This document shows, piece after piece, positions 55,170 to 64,000 of a DNA stretch of 64,000 bases. The number at the start of each line of letters is the position of its first letter. The first letter of the stretch is position 1. Made by a program: the position numbers and the translations under genes. The DNA lies in contig CACJLN010000002.1 of assembly GCA_902594255.1 (NCBI GenBank), forward strand, positions 82,289-146,288, read 5' to 3'. The notes beneath the pieces are model-generated. The model did no database searches. It had not been told where the DNA came from and worked only from the letters and a program-made list of their open reading frames with translations. This DNA is from an uncultured Pelagibacteraceae bacterium (GTDB taxonomy: Bacteria > Pseudomonadota > Alphaproteobacteria > Pelagibacterales > Pelagibacteraceae).

Positions 55170-55916
55170 ATGTACATTTTTGGTGATATAGGCAATTCAG
55201 AAACCAAGTTATTTTTAGTTAATAAAAAAGAAAAAATTCTAAAAAGAATAAATTTACCAACTAATTATATTAATGATCGAAATTTAGATAAAAAGATTAA
55301 ATTTTTAATCAAAAATATCAATGATGTCGAAAAGATATTATTTTGTAGTGTGGTTCCAAAGTTTTTTATTTTGATTAAAAAATATTTTTCAAAAAGAACA
55401 AAAGTTAAGTGCTATGAAATAAAAGATCTAAATTTAAAATCACTAATAAAAATAAAAGTGAATTTTAGACAAGTTGGCTCTGATCGTTTAGCTAATGCAA
55501 TTAGTTTACAAAATAATAAAGAAAATTTCATAATATTAGATTTTGGAACTGCTACAACATTTGACGTAGTTATAAAAAAGGATTATAGAGGTGGAATAAT
55601 AGCACCTGGTATTAAGATCTCACTTGACACATTATCAGATAAAGCCTCTTTGATCCCTCGAATTAATTTAAAAAAGATAAATAATATTATAGCTAACAAT
55701 ACCAAATCAGCGGTACAATCTGGTTTTTTTTGGGGTTATATAGGTCTGATTGACAATATCATTAATTTAATTAAAAAAGAGACAAAAAATTCTTTTAAAC
55801 TTGTAATAACAGGTGGTTATTCGGACTTGTTTAGAAAATCTTTAAAAATTAAAGTAATACACAATAGAGATATCACAATTAAAGGTTTAATAAAAATTGC
55901 TAGGTTAATAAACTAA
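55170..55916 (+). CDS. coaX: Type III pantothenate kinase
   Basis: CoaX phosphorylates pantothenate in the first step of coenzyme A synthesis. The 248-aa protein is an ASKHA-fold kinase with the phosphate-1 loop FGDIGNSETKLFLV at residues 4-17, QVGSDRLANAISL (near 104), LDFGTATTFDVV (phosphate-2, near 128) and RGGIIAPGIKISLDTL. These are the type III signatures; type I CoaA is absent here. It starts 4 bases after birA and abuts rnj. Confidence 0.95.
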   Translation: MYIFGDIGNSETKLFLVNKKEKILKRINLPTNYINDRNLDKKIKFLIKNINDVEKILFCSVVPKFFILIKKYFSKRTKVKCYEIKDLNLKSLIKIKVNFRQVGSDRLANAISLQNNKENFIILDFGTATTFDVVIKKDYRGGIIAPGIKISLDTLSDKASLIPRINLKKINNIIANNTKSAVQSGFFWGYIGLIDNIINLIKKETKNSFKLVITGGYSDLFRKSLKIKVIHNRDITIKGLIKIARLIN

Positions 55917-57575
55917 ATGAAACAAGAATTATTATTTTGTCCGTTAGGTGGTGCTGGTGAAATAGGTGCGAATATGAACTTATACGGATATGGAAATCCA
56001 GGTGAACATAAGTGGATTATGGTCGATATAGGTGTTACATTCGCAGATGACTCTCTTCCAGGGATTGATCTAATTTATCCTGATCCTGGTTTTATAGTAG
56101 ATAAAAAAGATAGCTTATTAGGTATTGTGGTAACCCATGCTCACGAAGATCATATTGGAGCAATTGCTCATCTTTGGCCAATGTTGAAATGTAATATTTA
56201 TGCGACACCATTTACATCAGTATTGATACAAGAAAAATTTAGAGAAAAACATGTTGATATAAATAATTATTTAAAGATTGTTGAGTTAAATGGAGTTGTA
56301 GATCTTGATCCTTTTTTAATAGAATACGTTGCAATGACTCATTCAATTCTCGAGCCGAATGGATTAAGAATTAAAACTCCTGCTGGAATAGTTTTGCATA
56401 CAGGAGATTGGAAGATAGATGAAAACCCAATGGTGGGTAAAAATATAGATGTTGATAGATTGAAACAAATAGGTAAAGAAGGTGTTCTTGCAATGGTTTG
56501 TGACTCAACTAATATTTTTACAGTTGGAAGGTCAGGTTCAGAAGAAACAGTTAGGAGAAGTCTTTTAAAGATAATGGAAAGACTTAAAAAAAGGATAATT
56601 ATTACATCTTTTGCTTCTAATGTAGCAAGAATGGAGACTATTTTTTATTGTGCAGAAAAAACAGGAAGACAAATATCATTAGTTGGAAGATCAATGCATA
56701 GAATTTTTAAAGCAGCTAAACAATGTGGATATTTAAAGAATATTATCGATCCAATTGATCCTAGAGAAGCAAAAAATATATCTAGAGAAAAAATTGTCTA
56801 TCTATGTACTGGAAGTCAAGGTGAACCAATGGGTGCAATGATGAGAATTTCAAATTACACACATCCTGATGTATTTATAGAAAAGGGTGATGCAGTTATT
56901 TTTTCATCAAAAATAATACCAGGTAATGAAAAAAAACTTTATAAATTACATAATCAATTAGTGAAAGACGGGATGGAGGTAATATCAGAAGAAAATGAGT
57001 TTGTTCATGTATCAGGTCATCCTAATCGAGATGAAATGAAAGATATGTATAACTGGATAAAACCTAAATGTGTTATACCTGTTCATGGTGAGCATAGGCA
57101 TCTAATAGAGCATATAAATTTTGCAAAAGAGATGCAAGTACCGAACCCTATTCTAGTTGAGAATGGAGATATTGTAAAAATTTTTCCTGGAGACAAACCC
57201 GAAGTTTATGATAAAGCGCCAACAGGACGACTTTATCTTGATGGAAATATAAGTGTACATGAACAGTCTCAATCTATAAAAGATAGAAAAAATCTGAGTT
57301 CTAATGGTTATCTAGAGGTAACAATTTTAATAAATTCAAAAGGCAACATTCATGATAATCCAATCTTATCTTTTCGGGGTTTGCCGATTAATGAAGAAGA
57401 TGAATTTACTTACGAATTAGAAAATGAAATAGAAAAAATAACAAAATCATTTAAAATCGGTAGCAGAAAACAAGAGCATAACCTCATTGATGCTCTCAAA
57501 ATCGCATGTAGAAAATTTACTAAAGAGAAAATAGGAAAAAAACCGTACACAAATATTAATTTAGTAAATATCTAA
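55917..57575 (+). CDS. rnj: Ribonuclease J
   Basis: RNase J is a metallo-beta-lactamase/beta-CASP nuclease with 5'-to-3' exo- and endonuclease activity, acting in mRNA turnover and rRNA maturation. The 552-aa protein has the zinc motif THAHEDHIGA (near 77-86), further ligands in HTGDWKID, CDSTNIF and VHVSGHPNRDEM, and the PVHGEHRH region near 388. The C-terminal domain is retained. The stop overlaps the DUF1467 ATG by one base. Its presence fits an alphaproteobacterium that has both RNase J and RNase E-type decay. Confidence 0.95.
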   Translation: MKQELLFCPLGGAGEIGANMNLYGYGNPGEHKWIMVDIGVTFADDSLPGIDLIYPDPGFIVDKKDSLLGIVVTHAHEDHIGAIAHLWPMLKCNIYATPFTSVLIQEKFREKHVDINNYLKIVELNGVVDLDPFLIEYVAMTHSILEPNGLRIKTPAGIVLHTGDWKIDENPMVGKNIDVDRLKQIGKEGVLAMVCDSTNIFTVGRSGSEETVRRSLLKIMERLKKRIIITSFASNVARMETIFYCAEKTGRQISLVGRSMHRIFKAAKQCGYLKNIIDPIDPREAKNISREKIVYLCTGSQGEPMGAMMRISNYTHPDVFIEKGDAVIFSSKIIPGNEKKLYKLHNQLVKDGMEVISEENEFVHVSGHPNRDEMKDMYNWIKPKCVIPVHGEHRHLIEHINFAKEMQVPNPILVENGDIVKIFPGDKPEVYDKAPTGRLYLDGNISVHEQSQSIKDRKNLSSNGYLEVTILINSKGNIHDNPILSFRGLPINEEDEFTYELENEIEKITKSFKIGSRKQEHNLIDALKIACRKFTKEKIGKKPYTNINLVNI

Positions 57576-57820
57576 TGAGCATTACGGGACTAGCTATAAT
57601 CTATATTATTATATGGTGGATTGTTTTTTTTGCGATTTTGCCGATTGATGTTGATAGACAAAAATCAATTAAAATTGATGGGGAAGACCCTGGATCGCCA
57701 GAGAATCCAAAAATGTTAAAAAAATTCATTTATTGCACTGTAATTACAACAGTTTTATTCACACTTATATATCTGTTAATGAAATTTGAATATTTAAATT
57801 TAAGAAATATACTGATTTAA
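57575..57820 (+). CDS. DUF1467 family membrane protein
   Basis: An 81-aa two-helix protein. Helix 1 (LAIIYIIIWWIVFFAILPID) is followed by a polar loop with IDGEDPGSPENPKM and helix 2 (FIYCTVITTVLFTLIYLLM). The WWxxFFAxLP helix and the 'DPGSPxxP' loop are the DUF1467 signature in alphaproteobacteria, where the gene often lies beside rnj or proS exactly as here. Function unknown. Confidence 0.9.
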   Translation: MSITGLAIIYIIIWWIVFFAILPIDVDRQKSIKIDGEDPGSPENPKMLKKFIYCTVITTVLFTLIYLLMKFEYLNLRNILI

Positions 57821-57821
57821 C

Positions 57822-59156
57822 ATGTATATTTCTAAATCTTTTATACCTATACTTAAAAATATTCCCTCCGAAGCTAAAATTAAGTCACACCAATTAATGT
57901 TAAGGGTTGGAATGATAAAACAATCTTCTGCAGGTATTTATTCTTGGTTACCATTGGGATTAAAAGTAATGAAAAAAATTGAACAAATAGTCCGAGAAGA
58001 ACAAAATAAGATTGGTGCACAAGAAATATTAATGCCAACTATACAATCTAGTGATATATGGAAAGAGAGCGGTCGTTATGAGGATTATGGTGAAGAAATG
58101 CTTAGGATTAAAGATCGTCAAAATAGAGAGATGCTTTACGGACCAACTAATGAAGAGCTTGTAACAGATATCTTTAGAAATTCAGTAAAGTCTTACAAGT
58201 CGCTTCCACAGCTTTTATATCACATTCAATGGAAGTTTAGAGATGAAATTAGGCCAAGATTTGGAATCATGAGGTGCAGGGAATTTTATATGAAAGACGC
58301 TTACTCGTTTGACATTAATGATGAAGAAGCTTTTTTCTCGTATAATAAATTTTTTTTATCCTATTTAAAAACTTTTAAAAGACTAGATCTTAAAGCTATT
58401 CCAATGGCTGCAGATACAGGACCTATAGGTGGAAATCTTTCACACGAATTCATAATTTTAGCAGAGACTGGTGAAAGTAAAATTTTTACTGATAAAAGAA
58501 TTTTTGAGGTAGATAGTAGTGGAAGTAAATTAGAGAAAAAGTCTCTTGAAGATTTAAGAAATAAATTTGAAAAATTTTATTCAGTAACTGATGAAAAATT
58601 TGATAAAGAGGAATTTGAAACAAAGGTGACTGAAGAGAATCGTTTGATAACAAAAGGAATTGAAGTTGGTCATATTTTCTATTTTGGAGACAAATATTCT
58701 AAACCAATGGATGGTTCTGTTGATTTACCAGGAGGGAAAAAAGATTTTGTAAAAATGGGCTCTTATGGAATTGGTGTTTCGAGACTTGTTGGAGCTATTA
58801 TAGAGGCAAAATATGATGCAAAAAAAGAGGTCATGAAATGGCCAATATCTGTTGCACCATATGATATTTCAATAATTCCAATGATTAATAAAAATGATAA
58901 ATCATGTTTAGAAAAAGCTAATAAAATTAACTTAGAATTAGAAAAAAATGATATTGAAACTTTAATTGATGATACTGAGGAAAATTTTTCGTCTAAAATT
59001 AAAAAGATGAATTTAATAGGTATCCCATATCAAATAATTATTGGTAAACAAACTGAAAATGATCTTATTGAATTTAAAGAAGTCGGAGAAATGTCTCAAA
59101 AAATTAAATTGAGTGAAATTATTAAGATTGTAAAAAAACGAAAAGAAGAAAATTGA
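57822..59156 (+). CDS. proS: Prolyl-tRNA synthetase, short alphaproteobacterial type
   Basis: ProS charges tRNA-Pro. The 444-aa protein is a class II synthetase: motif 1 in GLKVMKKIEQIVREE, motif 2 in QWKFRDEIRPRFGIMRCREF (near 142-161), and motif 3 GSYGIGVSRLVGAI (near 307-320), then an anticodon-binding domain. It lacks the roughly 180-residue editing insertion between motifs 2 and 3 found in the 570-aa bacterial form, as is known for alphaproteobacteria. Mischarged Ala-tRNA-Pro would need a separate deacylase. Confidence 0.96.
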   Translation: MYISKSFIPILKNIPSEAKIKSHQLMLRVGMIKQSSAGIYSWLPLGLKVMKKIEQIVREEQNKIGAQEILMPTIQSSDIWKESGRYEDYGEEMLRIKDRQNREMLYGPTNEELVTDIFRNSVKSYKSLPQLLYHIQWKFRDEIRPRFGIMRCREFYMKDAYSFDINDEEAFFSYNKFFLSYLKTFKRLDLKAIPMAADTGPIGGNLSHEFIILAETGESKIFTDKRIFEVDSSGSKLEKKSLEDLRNKFEKFYSVTDEKFDKEEFETKVTEENRLITKGIEVGHIFYFGDKYSKPMDGSVDLPGGKKDFVKMGSYGIGVSRLVGAIIEAKYDAKKEVMKWPISVAPYDISIIPMINKNDKSCLEKANKINLELEKNDIETLIDDTEENFSSKIKKMNLIGIPYQIIIGKQTENDLIEFKEVGEMSQKIKLSEIIKIVKKRKEEN

Positions 59157-60388
59157 TTTCTACATTAGAAAAAGAAATTACATTCAGATTTCTTAAAGCC
59201 AGAAAAAAAGATGGTTTTTTGAATGTAATTTCAATCTTTTCGTTCATAGGTATAGGTTTGGGAGTGGCAGTTTTAATAATTGTCATGTCAGTGATGAATG
59301 GTTTTAGAACTGAGTTAATTAACAAAATAGTTGGTTTTAACGCACATATAACAGTTAAACCTTACGAAAAAAAATATATTAATCCTGCAAGATTTAACAA
59401 TGTTCAATTAAATTCAATAAGTAAAAATTTAATGTCGAGTAATTCAGGCGAAGCAATAATAATTCAAAGAAATATTTCAAAGGGTATAGTTTTAAGAGGC
59501 TATTCTCAAAATGATTTTTCAAAATTAAGTATAATAGATGATGAAGGTTTTATAGGTGACAGAAATAATTTAAAAAAAAATTACATATCAATAGGTAAAG
59601 AACTAAGTTTCACACTTGGACTTAAGATAGGAGATGATGTCACAATAATGTCGTCCTCAGGAATTGAAACTGTTATAGGCAGTTTGCCTAAGAAAAAAAT
59701 TTTTACTGTCATCTCACTATTTGAAAGTGGTCTCGCTGATTTTGATAATAACATTGCTTTTGTTAATTTAGATACATTAGATGAGTTTTTTAATTTGACT
59801 GATAATGATAGGAATTTAGAAATTTATTTAAAAAATCCACAAAATATTGAAAATCAAAAAATTATTGTTGAAAAAATATTTCCAGAAGAATTTGTTTTTA
59901 GTTGGGCTGACACAAATAGCTCATTATTTTCTGCGCTTAAAGTAGAAAGAAATGTAATGTTTATAATCTTGACTTTAATCATAATAGTTGCAGCCTTCAA
60001 TATTATTTCAGGTTTAACAATTTTAGTAAAAAATAAAACTCGTGATATAGCAATTTTAAAGTCAATAGGTGTTTTAAATAAATCTATAGTGAAGATATTT
60101 TTTTTAGTTGGTGTAATTATTGGCACTTCAGCAACAATTTTTGGAATTTTATTAGGAGTTATTTTTTCAATGTACATTGAAAATTTCAGACAATTTTTAA
60201 GTGATGTATTCAATATTAGTTTATTTCCAGAAGAGATTTATTTTTTAAGTACTATGCCATCAGAAATTAATCCATCTTCAATATTTTTGATCTCCTTATT
60301 TTCAATATTAATAACTATAATTGTTTCAATCTTTCCTGCTTTAAAAGCTGCAAAATTGGATCCTGTCCAATCTCTCAAATATGAATAA
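59153..60388 (+). CDS. lolC: Lipoprotein-releasing ABC transporter permease LolC/LolE
   Basis: This 411-aa permease releases outer-membrane lipoproteins from the inner membrane. It has four helices: one near residue 28 (VISIFSFIGIGLGVAVLIIV) and three after 270, with a large periplasmic domain between (about 50-260). The start is TTG at 59153, overlapping the proS stop; RFLKARKKDGFLNVIS directly matches the LolC/E N-terminus. Only one permease gene is present, so a homodimer, as in many alphaproteobacteria, is likely. It overlaps lolD by 8 bases. Confidence 0.93.
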   Translation: MISTLEKEITFRFLKARKKDGFLNVISIFSFIGIGLGVAVLIIVMSVMNGFRTELINKIVGFNAHITVKPYEKKYINPARFNNVQLNSISKNLMSSNSGEAIIIQRNISKGIVLRGYSQNDFSKLSIIDDEGFIGDRNNLKKNYISIGKELSFTLGLKIGDDVTIMSSSGIETVIGSLPKKKIFTVISLFESGLADFDNNIAFVNLDTLDEFFNLTDNDRNLEIYLKNPQNIENQKIIVEKIFPEEFVFSWADTNSSLFSALKVERNVMFIILTLIIIVAAFNIISGLTILVKNKTRDIAILKSIGVLNKSIVKIFFLVGVIIGTSATIFGILLGVIFSMYIENFRQFLSDVFNISLFPEEIYFLSTMPSEINPSSIFLISLFSILITIIVSIFPALKAAKLDPVQSLKYE

Positions 60389-61058
60389 TTTAATTAAACT
60401 TTCAAATTTAAACAAAACCTTTTTTACTCAGAAGAAAGTAAATGTATTAAAAAAAATTAATTTTAAATTTGAAAAAGGGAAAATTTATTCTCTTATAGGA
60501 CCATCAGGTTCAGGTAAATCAACTCTTTTAAATTTGCTTTCATTAATTGACCGTCCTAGCTCAGGCTCAATTGCAATAGAAAATAAACAAATAGATTTTG
60601 AAAATTCAAAAAAAAATGATTTATTAAGAGCAAAAAAAATAGGTATAATTTATCAACAAGATAATTTACTTTCAGATTTTACAGCAATAGAAAATGTTTA
60701 CTTGGCGAGTTTAGCTGCTGGCAACAATAAAGACTCAGCTATTACTAAATCTAAGATTTTATTACGAAAAGTTGGCCTTACTAGTAGATCAAATCATTAT
60801 CCTTCACAATTATCTGGAGGTGAAAAACAAAGAGTCTCTATAGCAAGAGCTTTAATTAATAACCCCCAAATAATTTTAGCTGACGAACCAACTGGAAGTT
60901 TGGATTTTGATACTGCAAAAAGTGTTTTTGAAATATTAAAAAAACAAATAAACCCTAATAGATTAATTGTATTTGCAACTCATAATAGATTTTTTGCCGA
61001 TAAGTCAGATTACTTGTTGGAAATAGTTAATGGTAATATAAATATCATTAATGTCTGA
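60381..61058 (+). CDS. lolD: Lipoprotein-releasing ABC transporter ATPase LolD
   Basis: LolD is the ATPase of the Lol export machine. The 225-aa protein has Walker A GPSGSGKSTLLNL (near 38-50), Q-loop YQQDNLLSDFTAIENV, ABC signature LSGGEKQRVSIARAL (near 144-158), Walker B ILADEPTGSLD and the H-loop FATHNRFF. The stop overlaps the dnaE start by 8 bases. Confidence 0.95.
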   Translation: MNNLIKLSNLNKTFFTQKKVNVLKKINFKFEKGKIYSLIGPSGSGKSTLLNLLSLIDRPSSGSIAIENKQIDFENSKKNDLLRAKKIGIIYQQDNLLSDFTAIENVYLASLAAGNNKDSAITKSKILLRKVGLTSRSNHYPSQLSGGEKQRVSIARALINNPQIILADEPTGSLDFDTAKSVFEILKKQINPNRLIVFATHNRFFADKSDYLLEIVNGNINIINV

Positions 61059-64000
61059 GTCTAATATTCAAAATTTCAATCATTTAAAAATACATTCTCA
61101 ATATTCGATTTGTGAGGGAGCAGTTAAAATAGACGATTTAAAAGATTTTTATAAAAATAAAAACATTAGAGCTTTAGGTCTAAGCGATACATCTAATTTA
61201 TGTGGTGCCCTAGAGTTTGCTGAAAAAATATCTAAAACCGGTGTTCAACCTATAATCGGAACCCAAATAAATTTTAAGTTCAATGACTCAATAGGCCTTA
61301 TACCTTTGTATGCTTTAAATGAAAATGGATATAAAAGAATCATTGAACTTTCATCATTATCGTATCTTAATGATATTGAGGTAAACGAACCATATTTAAA
61401 TTTTAATGAGTTATTAAAACCAAACGAGGGTGTTTCATTATTTTCTGGCACAGTAAATGGTTTATTTGGTCGATTATTTGAAAAAGGAAAATTTAAAGAA
61501 ATTGAGAAATTATACTCAGATCTTAAATCTTCATATAAAGACAGGTTTTATATTGAAATACAACGTCATGGAGATACTAATGAAAAAGGATTTGAAAAAT
61601 TTAACTTATCTAAGTCTTTAACATTACAAATACCTCTAATAGCAACAAATGAGATTTATTATATTGATAAGAATATGCATGAGGCACATGATGCTTTAAT
61701 TTGTATTAAAAATAAAACATATGTTAATGAAAAAAATAGAATAAGATTAAGTGACCAGCATTATTTGAAAAATAGTTCTGAAATGTCAGAATTATTTGCA
61801 GATTTACCTGAAGCTTTAGAAAATAATTACAATTTTCCATATCGTTGTAGTTTTAGACCGATATTTTCAAAACCAATTTTACCTAATATTAGCTCTGAAA
61901 AAGGTGGTGATGCTGATGAAATACTAAAAAGAGACTCATTAGAAGGATTAAAGAATAAATTTGAAAAAGTTTTTAAAGTTAAAAATAGTAATCTTTTATC
62001 AAATATCAATTATTTAAAATATAAAGATAGATTAGATCATGAGTTAAATATTATCACAGAAATGAAATATGCCAGTTATTTTTTAATTGTGTCTGATTAT
62101 ATCAAGTGGGCAAAAAAAAATGATATTCCAGTTGGACCTGGAAGAGGTTCTGGGGCTGGATCCCTTGTTGCATGGTGTTTATCTATAACAGATGTCGATC
62201 CAATTAAATTTAATTTAATTTTTGAGAGATTTTTAAATCCTGATCGAATATCGATGCCAGATTTTGATATCGATTTTTGTGAGGAAAAAAGGGATCTTGT
62301 TTTTGAATATCTAAATAAAAAATACAAGGATAGCGTCGCGCATATTGTTACCTTTGGAAAATTGAAAGCTAGAATGGTAATAAGAGATGTTGGTAGAGTT
62401 TTAGGTTTGGCTTATGGATTTGTTGATAATATCTCAAAAATGATACCTTTCGATCCTTCAAGACCTCAAAGTTTAACCGAATGTATTGCTGGCGAACCCA
62501 GACTTCAAAAATTAATTAAGGATGACCCTAGAGTTAAGAAACTTATAAATCTTTCACTCAGGCTAGAGGGCTTGAATAGAAATTTTGCAACTCACGCTGC
62601 AGGTGTTGTAATTGCAGACAAAAAATTAACAGAAGCAGTTCCTTTATACAAAGACTCTTCATCAAATTTATTATTACCATCTACACAATTTGATATGTAC
62701 TCTGCAGAAAATGCTGGACTAATAAAATTTGATTTTTTAGGTCTTAAAACTTTAACAGTGATCAATAATACACAAAAATTAATCAGAAAATTTAATCAAA
62801 ATTTTGATATTGAAGAAATAAATTATGATGATCAAAAAGTTTTTGATCTTTTATCCTCAGGTAACACGGTTGGTCTATTTCAAATTGAAAGTGCTGGTAT
62901 GAGAGAGGCCTTAACTCAGATGAAGCCAAATCACATCGAAGATATTATTGCTTTAGTTGCTTTATATAGACCAGGACCTATGAATAATATCCCAACGTAC
63001 AATGATTGTAAAAATGGAAAACAAACACCTGATTATTTGCATCCTTTACTAGAGGAAATTTTAAAACCGACTTACGGAGTAATTATCTACCAAGAACAAG
63101 TTATGCAAATAGCCCAAAAACTATCAGGTTTTACAGCTGGACAAGCAGATCTATTGAGGCGTGCGATGGGTAAAAAAAAAAGAGCTGAATTAGAAAAGCA
63201 AAAGCAGAACTTTATAAGTGGTGCTGTTAAAAATGGTATTAACAAAGAGGTTGCAGCTGGAATTTTTTTAAAAATCGAACCCTTTGCAGAATATGGATTT
63301 AATAAAAGTCACGCAGCTGCGTATGCGATAATTTCTTATCAAACAGCTTTTTTAAAAACATACTATCCAAACGAGTTTATTGCAGCATCAATGACCATGG
63401 ATATTTCAAATCAAAATAAACTAAGTGAATTTTATGAAGAACTCAAAAGACTAGGGGTGGAAATTATCAGACCAAATATAAATGAGTGTTATGCTGATTT
63501 TAGAACAGAGAATGGAAAATTTTATTATGCACTAGGTGGAATTAAGGCAGTTGGCTACGAGTCGATTTCTAATATAATTAAGGAAAGATCAAAAAATGGA
63601 AATTTTAATTCAATCAATGATTTTATAAATCGCGTAAATCCAAAAGATATAAATAAATTACAACTTGAAGGATTGGTAAAGGCGGGTGCATTTGATGATT
63701 TGGATTTAAATAGACAGTCATTATTCAACTCTATTCCAACCTTGATAACAAAATCAAAAAATATTTACGAGAATAAATTTAATAATCAAATTGAATTATT
63801 TGAGGAAAAGGAGAGTCAAAAAAATGAATTGATACCAAATATCATGGACTGGAAATTTGAAGAAAGGCTTTCCAAAGAATTTGAGGCTGTTGGTTTTTTT
63901 GTATCAGACCATCCCTTAAATCAATATAAAAATTTTTTTGAAGATTTTAACATTATAGATTTTAATAAATTTAATTCTGATTCAAATATCAATGAGGCAA
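61051..64000 (+). CDS. dnaE: DNA polymerase III alpha subunit, 3' end cut by window
   Basis: DnaE is the replicative polymerase. From ATG 61051 about 983 codons are in frame to base 64000 without a stop; roughly 150-180 more residues are expected beyond. The PHP domain begins HLKIHSQYSICEG with SDTSNLCGALEFAEK. The palm contains GPGRGSGAGSLVAWCLSITD and the catalytic acidic motif MPDFDIDFCEEKR (near 400). Further landmarks are THAAGVVIAD, LIKFDFLGLKTL, ALYRPGPM, YQEQVMQIAQKLSGFT and FNKSHAAAYAIISYQTAFLK, all DnaE-type (not PolC). Translation is coupled to lolD. Confidence 0.97.
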   Translation, partial: MSESNIQNFNHLKIHSQYSICEGAVKIDDLKDFYKNKNIRALGLSDTSNLCGALEFAEKISKTGVQPIIGTQINFKFNDSIGLIPLYALNENGYKRIIELSSLSYLNDIEVNEPYLNFNELLKPNEGVSLFSGTVNGLFGRLFEKGKFKEIEKLYSDLKSSYKDRFYIEIQRHGDTNEKGFEKFNLSKSLTLQIPLIATNEIYYIDKNMHEAHDALICIKNKTYVNEKNRIRLSDQHYLKNSSEMSELFADLPEALENNYNFPYRCSFRPIFSKPILPNISSEKGGDADEILKRDSLEGLKNKFEKVFKVKNSNLLSNINYLKYKDRLDHELNIITEMKYASYFLIVSDYIKWAKKNDIPVGPGRGSGAGSLVAWCLSITDVDPIKFNLIFERFLNPDRISMPDFDIDFCEEKRDLVFEYLNKKYKDSVAHIVTFGKLKARMVIRDVGRVLGLAYGFVDNISKMIPFDPSRPQSLTECIAGEPRLQKLIKDDPRVKKLINLSLRLEGLNRNFATHAAGVVIADKKLTEAVPLYKDSSSNLLLPSTQFDMYSAENAGLIKFDFLGLKTLTVINNTQKLIRKFNQNFDIEEINYDDQKVFDLLSSGNTVGLFQIESAGMREALTQMKPNHIEDIIALVALYRPGPMNNIPTYNDCKNGKQTPDYLHPLLEEILKPTYGVIIYQEQVMQIAQKLSGFTAGQADLLRRAMGKKKRAELEKQKQNFISGAVKNGINKEVAAGIFLKIEPFAEYGFNKSHAAAYAIISYQTAFLKTYYPNEFIAASMTMDISNQNKLSEFYEELKRLGVEIIRPNINECYADFRTENGKFYYALGGIKAVGYESISNIIKERSKNGNFNSINDFINRVNPKDINKLQLEGLVKAGAFDDLDLNRQSLFNSIPTLITKSKNIYENKFNNQIELFEEKESQKNELIPNIMDWKFEERLSKEFEAVGFFVSDHPLNQYKNFFEDFNIIDFNKFNSDSNINEA

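Noticed and set aside
57822..59156. Truncated proS
   Set aside because: The 444-aa length could suggest a deletion, but it is the normal editing-domain-less form in alphaproteobacteria, and all catalytic motifs are intact.
1..64000. CRISPR arrays, insertion sequences, prophage or integron features
   Set aside because: Reading both strands I found no regularly spaced direct repeats, transposase, integrase or attC-like elements.

Overview
The window is very A+T-rich (about 70 percent by eye), densely packed and almost free of spacers. Many neighbouring genes overlap by 1, 4 or 8 bases. The gene set is that of a streamlined free-living alphaproteobacterium: a full nuoA-N complex I operon, a tig-clpP-clpX-lon block, ribonuclease J, a short alphaproteobacterial-type ProRS, DUF1467, DUF3553 and DUF1289 proteins, aprMBA, and many small transporters. 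Together these point to the SAR11 clade (Pelagibacterales). That assignment is inferred from composition and gene content; no rRNA gene is present to settle it. I see no insertion sequence, prophage, CRISPR array or integron.

Layout. 1-8.8 kb holds the end of recX, a minus-strand set (DUF3553 - cysQ - small membrane protein), mnmA, a membrane protein with a tiny basic ORF upstream, a cystathionine lyase, an MFS carrier, the folate genes pabB-pabA-pabC, and a HIT protein. 8.8-18.2 kb is a sulfur block: aprM-aprB-aprA behind a near-consensus promoter, an unknown 116-aa protein, a 44-aa membrane ORF and a TauE/SafE permease. Convergent to these lies suyA-suyB plus an UPF0324 (SuyZ/TauZ-like) exporter, and divergent from suyA is xsc. 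18.2-30 kb holds a GT-C glycosyltransferase, a five-gene minus operon (GMC oxidoreductase - TerC - SDR - M23 - hydratase), a divergent TRAP transporter dctP-dctQ-dctM with an internal hairpin terminator after dctP, an NCS1 carrier and an SDR. 30-33.7 kb is a zone of short genes, several below normal annotation cut-offs. 33.7-40.7 kb holds tRNA-Leu, tig-clpP-clpX-lon, a methyltransferase, tRNA-Val and tRNA-Asp. 40.7-64 kb is one long co-directional run: nuoABCDEFGHIJKLMN, birA, coaX, rnj, DUF1467, proS, lolC/E, lolD and dnaE, the last cut by the window end.

How the genes work together. The most distinctive system is the sulfonate block. Xsc (sulfoacetaldehyde to acetyl phosphate plus sulfite) and SuyAB (sulfolactate to pyruvate plus sulfite) release carbon and sulfite. 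AprBA with its AprM anchor can oxidise sulfite toward APS and pass electrons to the membrane. Two unrelated exporter families (TauE/SafE and UPF0324) could discharge sulfite or sulfate. The nearby GMC dehydrogenase and TRAP transporter might supply substrate, for instance isethionate or another hydroxy-sulfonate; this is a hypothesis. Complex I and the proteolysis and chaperone genes are housekeeping.

Points worth following up are the unknown genes embedded in the sulfur block, the palindromic elements in its control regions, and seven previously easy-to-miss ORFs of 27-57 codons.
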